Origin: JAICLV01 sp036380925
GTDB taxonomy: Bacteria; Actinomycetota; Actinomycetes; Acidothermales; Acidothermaceae
NCBI GenBank assembly: GCA_036380925.1
Contig: DASVDW010000159.1
Span: 1-32,570, forward strand
Length of the DNA stretch: 32,570 bases
Direction: 5' to 3'
The translations under genes were made by a program, and so were the position numbers. The notes under the pieces were generated by a model. That model had not been told where the DNA came from, searched no databases, and worked only from the letters and a program-made list of their open reading frames with translations. This document shows positions 29,114 through 32,570 of this stretch, piece by piece. How positions within the stretch are numbered: position 1 is the stretch's first letter; each line of letters begins with the position of its first letter.

Positions 29114-31512
29114 TAGTACGGCCAAGTCCAGTTCTTGATGTCCGGCGCGTCGTCGCCGTGCTCACGGGTGTACTGCCGCTTGCGCAATCGCTCATCCTGC
29201 AGCTGCTGCCGCACTTGTGCGGCGCGCACTCCGAGCGACGGAACACGGTCGATGGCGTCGATGACCAGGTGGTAGCGGTCGAGGTCGTTGAGCATCACCA
29301 TGTCGAATGGCGTCGTGGTGGTGCCCTCCTCTTTGTAGCCGCGCACGTGGATGTTGCTGTGGTTGGTGCGGCGGTAGGTCAGCCGGTGAATGAGCCACGG
29401 GTAGCCGTGGTAGACGAAAAGAACCGGCTTGTCCGTGGTGAACAGCTGATCGAAGTCACGGTCTGACATCCCGTGCGGATGCTCACTTTCGGGCTGCAGC
29501 CGCATCAGGTCCACCACGTTGACGAACCGCACCTTCACCTCGGGGAAGTACTCGCGGATCATCGCGGTGGCGGCGAGGGCCTCGAGCGTTGGAATGTCGC
29601 CCGCACTCGCGATCACCAGGTCTGGTTCGCCGACGCCGTTCTCATCGTGGTCGTTGCTCGCCCAATCCCAAATACCGATACCCCTCGTGCAATGCGCGAT
29701 CGCGTCGTCCATCGAAAGGCACGTCAGCGCCGGTTGCTTGCCAGCCACGATGACGTTGACGTAATTCCGGCTGCGCAAGCAATGGTCGGCCACCGACAGC
29801 AATGTGTTGGCGTCCGGTGGCAGGTAGACCCTGATCACCTCGGGCTTCTTGTTCATCACGTAGTCGATGAAGCCTGGGTCTTGGTGGGAGAAGCCGTTGT
29901 GGTCCTGCCGCCAGACGTGGCTTGACAGCAGATAGTTCAGGCTCGCGATAGGCCGCCGCCATGGGATGTGCCGGGAGGTCTCAAGCCACTTCGCGTGTTG
30001 GTTGAACATCGAGTCGACGATGTGGATGAAAGCCTCGTAACTGTTGAACAAGCCGTGCCGTCCGGTGAGTAGGTAACCCTCCAGCCAGCCCTGGCACATG
30101 TGCTCTGACAACACCTCCATCACCCGGCCGTCGACCGCCACGTGGTCGTCGGTCGGCAGGATCTTCGCGTTCAATCCGCGGTTTTCGGTCTCGAAAACGG
30201 CTTGCAGCCGATTCGAGGCGGTCTCGTCCGGCCCGAACGCCCGGAAGTTGCCGGCGTCGACGTTGAGCTTGAACGTGTCGCGCAACAGGTTCCCGAGAAC
30301 GCGGGTCGCTTCCGCGAAGGTGGTCGCCGGCTTTTCCACCGGCACGGCGTATGCGCGAAAGTCGGGCAATTTTAGGTCTCGCAACAACAAGCCGCCGTTG
30401 GCGTGCGGGTTGGCGCCCATTCGACGTTCGCCGCGCGGAGCCAAGTCCGCGAGGTGTTGGCGCAGCCGGCCGTTGTCGTCGAACAGTTCTTCTGGTCGAT
30501 AGCTGCGCATCCACGTCTCCAGCTCGCGCAGATGCTCGGGTTTCTCGGCGAGCGAGGCGAGCGGCACCTGGTGCGACCGGAAGCTGCCCTCGGTCGGCAA
30601 CCCGTCGACCTCCCGGGGCCCGGTCCAGCCCTTCGGCGAGGCGAGCACGATCATCGGCCACGTTGGCCGCGGTTCGCCGTCCGGCGCGTGGCTCCTCGCC
30701 CGGGCCTGGATGGCGCGGATGTCTTCGATAGCGTCGTCGAGCGCGGCGGCCATCAGTTGGTGCATGGTCGCCGGGTCGTCGCCCTCGACGAGCAGCGGCC
30801 GGTATCCGTACCCGCGCATGAGTTCCAGCAGCTCGGCGCGTGGGATGCGGGCGAGCACGGTCGGATTGGCGATCTTGTAGCCGTTCAGATGCAGGATCGG
30901 CAGCACCGCGCCGTCGCGCGCCGGGTCGATGAACTTGTTCCCGTGCCAACTGGTCGCCAACGGGCCGGTCTCGGCCTCGCCATCGCCCACGACACAGCAC
31001 ACGACAAGGTCTGGGTTGTCGAAGGCCGCTCCATACGCGTGCACGAGGGCGTAGCCGAGTTCGCCGCCCTCATGGATCGATCCGGGCGTCTCGGGTGCGG
31101 CGTGGCTCGGAATGCCACCAGGGAAGGAGAACTGCCGAAACAGCTGTCGCATGCCGTTGGTGTCTTGCGTGATGTGCGGGTAAGCCTCGGTGTAGCTGCC
31201 CTCCAGGTAGGTGTTCGCCACCATTCCCGGGCCACCGTGCCCGGGGCCGCAGATGTAGATGGCGTCGACGTCGTAGCGCTTGATGACCCTGTTCATGTGC
31301 GCGTACACGAAGTTCAGCCCGGGCGTGGTGCCCCAATGGCCGAGCAGCCGTGGCTTGATGTCCTCGATCGTCAACCGGTCACGCAGCAGCGGATTGTCGA
31401 GGAGGTAGATCTGCCCAACCGAAAGGTAGTTCGCGGCTCGCCAGTATGCGTCGATGAGGGCGACGTCCTCGTCGGTGAGCGCGTTGGTCGCGGCGTTGCG
31501 GGTCTCAGACAT
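29113..31512 (-). CDS. xfp: Xylulose-5-P/fructose-6-P phosphoketolase
   Basis: The 799-residue thiamine diphosphate enzyme splits xylulose 5-phosphate (and often fructose 6-phosphate) with phosphate into acetyl phosphate plus glyceraldehyde 3-phosphate or erythrose 4-phosphate. Seen are LGHWGTTPGLNF (His60), ICGPGHGGPGM (88-97), the cofactor site GDGEAETGPLATSWHGNKF (176 on) and phosphoketolase-specific SHVWRQDHNGFSHQDPGF and VYLPPDANTLL; length is exact for the family. ATG 31512 follows GAGGAG. With ackA it forms the acetate branch of the bifid-type shunt, giving ATP without carbon loss as CO2. Confidence 0.96.
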   Translation of the reverse strand: MSETRNAATNALTDEDVALIDAYWRAANYLSVGQIYLLDNPLLRDRLTIEDIKPRLLGHWGTTPGLNFVYAHMNRVIKRYDVDAIYICGPGHGGPGMVANTYLEGSYTEAYPHITQDTNGMRQLFRQFSFPGGIPSHAAPETPGSIHEGGELGYALVHAYGAAFDNPDLVVCCVVGDGEAETGPLATSWHGNKFIDPARDGAVLPILHLNGYKIANPTVLARIPRAELLELMRGYGYRPLLVEGDDPATMHQLMAAALDDAIEDIRAIQARARSHAPDGEPRPTWPMIVLASPKGWTGPREVDGLPTEGSFRSHQVPLASLAEKPEHLRELETWMRSYRPEELFDDNGRLRQHLADLAPRGERRMGANPHANGGLLLRDLKLPDFRAYAVPVEKPATTFAEATRVLGNLLRDTFKLNVDAGNFRAFGPDETASNRLQAVFETENRGLNAKILPTDDHVAVDGRVMEVLSEHMCQGWLEGYLLTGRHGLFNSYEAFIHIVDSMFNQHAKWLETSRHIPWRRPIASLNYLLSSHVWRQDHNGFSHQDPGFIDYVMNKKPEVIRVYLPPDANTLLSVADHCLRSRNYVNVIVAGKQPALTCLSMDDAIAHCTRGIGIWDWASNDHDENGVGEPDLVIASAGDIPTLEALAATAMIREYFPEVKVRFVNVVDLMRLQPESEHPHGMSDRDFDQLFTTDKPVLFVYHGYPWLIHRLTYRRTNHSNIHVRGYKEEGTTTTPFDMVMLNDLDRYHLVIDAIDRVPSLGVRAAQVRQQLQDERLRKRQYTREHGDDAPDIKNWTWPY

Positions 31513-31578
31513 GGCGCTCCTCGGGCGACGACGGGTGCGGGGGTCCAGCGGCCGCCGCGACGATCCCTACCCTGGCAG

Positions 31579-31634
31579 CGTCGGGCAATCACCGACGTGA
31601 GGATGACGACTGCATTTGGCGAGGACCAAGGTCC
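31579..31634. promoter_or_regulatory. Two dyads in the xfp / CNB-gene divergent region
   Basis: CGTCGG (31579-31584) faces CCGACG (31592-31597), and GGACC (31623-31627) faces GGTCC (31630-31634). They lie between the divergent start sites, so either could be an operator. Neither resembles the Crp site TGTGA-N6-TCACA. Confidence 0.35.
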
Positions 31635-31693
31635 CCGCCGACCGTGACGTACCGCACTTGGATGCGACAAGTCGGGCGTGGCTTTCTGACGGT

Positions 31694-32227
31694 ATGAACA
31701 GTAGTCGCGCCATGCTCTCGGCGCTTCGCGACCACCCGTTCCTTTCGGAACTGCCCGCCGCGTCGCTGCGGCGGTTGGCAGCGCACGCGTACCGCGTCGA
31801 CTTCGCGCCGGCGGAGACCATCTTCCGCGAGGGCTCCTGCGCTGACCGCTTCTTCCTCATCAGGCGCGGGAAGGTCCGACTGGAGATGGAAGTCCCGGGT
31901 CGCGGCGCCGTCGAGGTCGAGACGCTTGGGGCTGACACCGCGTTGGGCTGGTCGTGGCTGGTGTCGCCATACCGGTGGCACCTGTCCGCCGTCGCGCTCG
32001 AACGCACGTCCGCCGTCGTCATCGACGCATCGGTGCTCCGGTCGCTGATGGCTGCCGACGCCGTCATGGGATACGAGATCATGCGCCGATTCGCCGCGGT
32101 CATGTTTGATCGGCTGCAGGCTGGTCGCGCTCGACTGTCGACGAGTCCACCCGACGTCGCGTTGCCCGAGGCGCCGGTGGCTGGACCTTGGGCGGGCCTT
32201 CGGGCGACCGTCTCCGCTTTGCGCTGA
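31694..32227 (+). CDS. Cyclic nucleotide-binding domain regulator
   Basis: The 177-residue protein is a cNMP-binding beta-barrel: LRDHPFLSELPAASLRRLAAHA, then IFREGSCADRFFLIRRGKVRLEM, VETLGADTALGWSWLVSPYRWHLSAVAL and a C-helix YEIMRRFAAVMFDRLQ. There is no C-terminal DNA-binding domain, so it is not a full Crp regulator. The usual phosphate-binding pocket (RxA) is not clear. ATG 31694 is preferred because relatives start just before HPFL; an in-frame TTG at 31616 would add 26 residues. It is divergent from xfp; similar proteins are often found near acetate, acetyl-CoA or redox genes, but the role is unproven. Confidence 0.78.
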   Translation: MNSSRAMLSALRDHPFLSELPAASLRRLAAHAYRVDFAPAETIFREGSCADRFFLIRRGKVRLEMEVPGRGAVEVETLGADTALGWSWLVSPYRWHLSAVALERTSAVVIDASVLRSLMAADAVMGYEIMRRFAAVMFDRLQAGRARLSTSPPDVALPEAPVAGPWAGLRATVSALR

Positions 32228-32471
32228 GTCATTTCGTTTCCCTGACGCCGACCGTTGCTAGAACGCTGGTGTTTGCTCGGCGTCGACTCCTTTTCGGAGT
32301 CTTGCGCCGCGCGTCTGCGGCGAGAGAGATGGTCCCGCGAATGCGGGTCTGTTGCCTTGGCGGCACGGGACTTTCGGCCGGGGGTGCGCCGGTTGCGGCG
32401 GGCCGATAGTGGTCTCGTTCGACGGATGAAAGCGCGAGCCGGGAGTGGTCCGGCGGGACTTTGAGGAGGTC
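32228..32471. other. Intergenic region, nothing assigned
   Basis: About 240 bases separate the CNB gene from the last gene. Open frames here are short and lack ribosome sites. No strong hairpin or recognised motif was found; the promoter of the last gene should lie here. Confidence 0.5.
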
Positions 32472-32474
32472 GTG

Positions 32475-32570
32475 ATGCGCCGCAAGACGTTCGATGCACT
32501 ACTCACCACCGGTGGCTTGTTGATCGCCGCCGTGCTGCTGGTCGCCGGAGGGCTGCTGACCTGGGCGCAC
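32475..32570 (+). CDS. Membrane protein, N-terminal end (partial)
   Basis: The first 32 residues are MRRKTFDALLTTGGLLIA followed by AVLLVAGGLLTWAH, one membrane helix, and the gene leaves the window. GAGGAGGT lies upstream of GTG 32472/ATG 32475. The start resembles conserved actinobacterial membrane proteins of unknown function, known to me only by this N-terminal pattern. Confidence 0.65.
   Translation, partial: MRRKTFDALLTTGGLLIAAVLLVAGGLLTWAH

Overview
The window is GC-rich and densely coded, with many GTG and TTG starts and short or overlapping gene junctions. The gene content points to an actinomycete (Actinomycetota): a SerC / citrate synthase 2 / PdxH neighbourhood, a UdgX-type uracil-DNA glycosylase with the KRRIH loop, an F420-dependent luciferase-like oxidoreductase, an MmpL-type exporter, a NarL-type two-component pair and a CebEFG-BglC-CebR-like cellobiose locus. 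The order or genus cannot be fixed from sequence reading alone; one methyl-accepting chemotaxis protein hints at a motile organism.

Layout. 1-2500: the 5' end of serC (minus), then a 1.1-kb unit (166-1261) bounded by 25-bp near-identical terminal inverted repeats that carries one gene, an AbiEi-like/DUF559 nuclease-fold protein; then citA (minus). 2501-5483: pdxH (plus), a udgX-hotdog protein pair coupled by a 4-bp overlap (minus), a small acidic protein (plus), and a histidine phosphatase translated from an overlap with an O-antigen-ligase-like membrane protein (minus, to 6798). 6999-8483: a two-helix membrane protein with a coiled coil and a YPR-repeat tail, then an aldose 1-epimerase. 8603-14020: an MmpL exporter (minus) divergent from a histidine kinase / response regulator / DUF4097 operon, then a small single-helix membrane protein (minus) with an Ala/Thr tail encoded by 15-bp tandem repeats. 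14311-19664: F420-dependent oxidoreductase, chemotaxis receptor without an outside sensor domain, a GH3 beta-N-acetylglucosaminidase preceded by a perfect 20-bp GGTCTAGACC-centred palindrome (DasR/GntR-like operator), topoisomerase IB and a STAS-domain anti-sigma antagonist. 19661-21840: a membrane protein and a UbiE-like methyltransferase (minus, 4-bp overlap), divergent from a truncated polyprenyl-synthetase-like protein that has lost its Asp-rich motif.

22092-27992 is a disaccharide-uptake locus: solute-binding lipoprotein, two permeases, GH1 beta-glucosidase and a LacI-family repressor, with TGGGAA-type dyads upstream of both the transporter and the repressor gene and a 12-bp hairpin between the binding-protein and permease genes. 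28076-31512 is xfp-ackA, the phosphoketolase / acetate kinase pair that turns sugar phosphates into acetate and ATP, divergent from a cyclic-nucleotide-binding regulator (31694-32227). The window ends in the start of a membrane-protein gene. Uptake, hydrolysis and phosphoketolase cleavage of plant-derived sugars make a plausible functional chain on the right half.

No tRNA, rRNA, CRISPR array or classical insertion sequence was recognised. The most unusual structure is the terminal-repeat-bounded nuclease gene at the left end; next are the GntR-type operator and the degenerate prenyl-synthase gene beside a UbiE-like methyltransferase.
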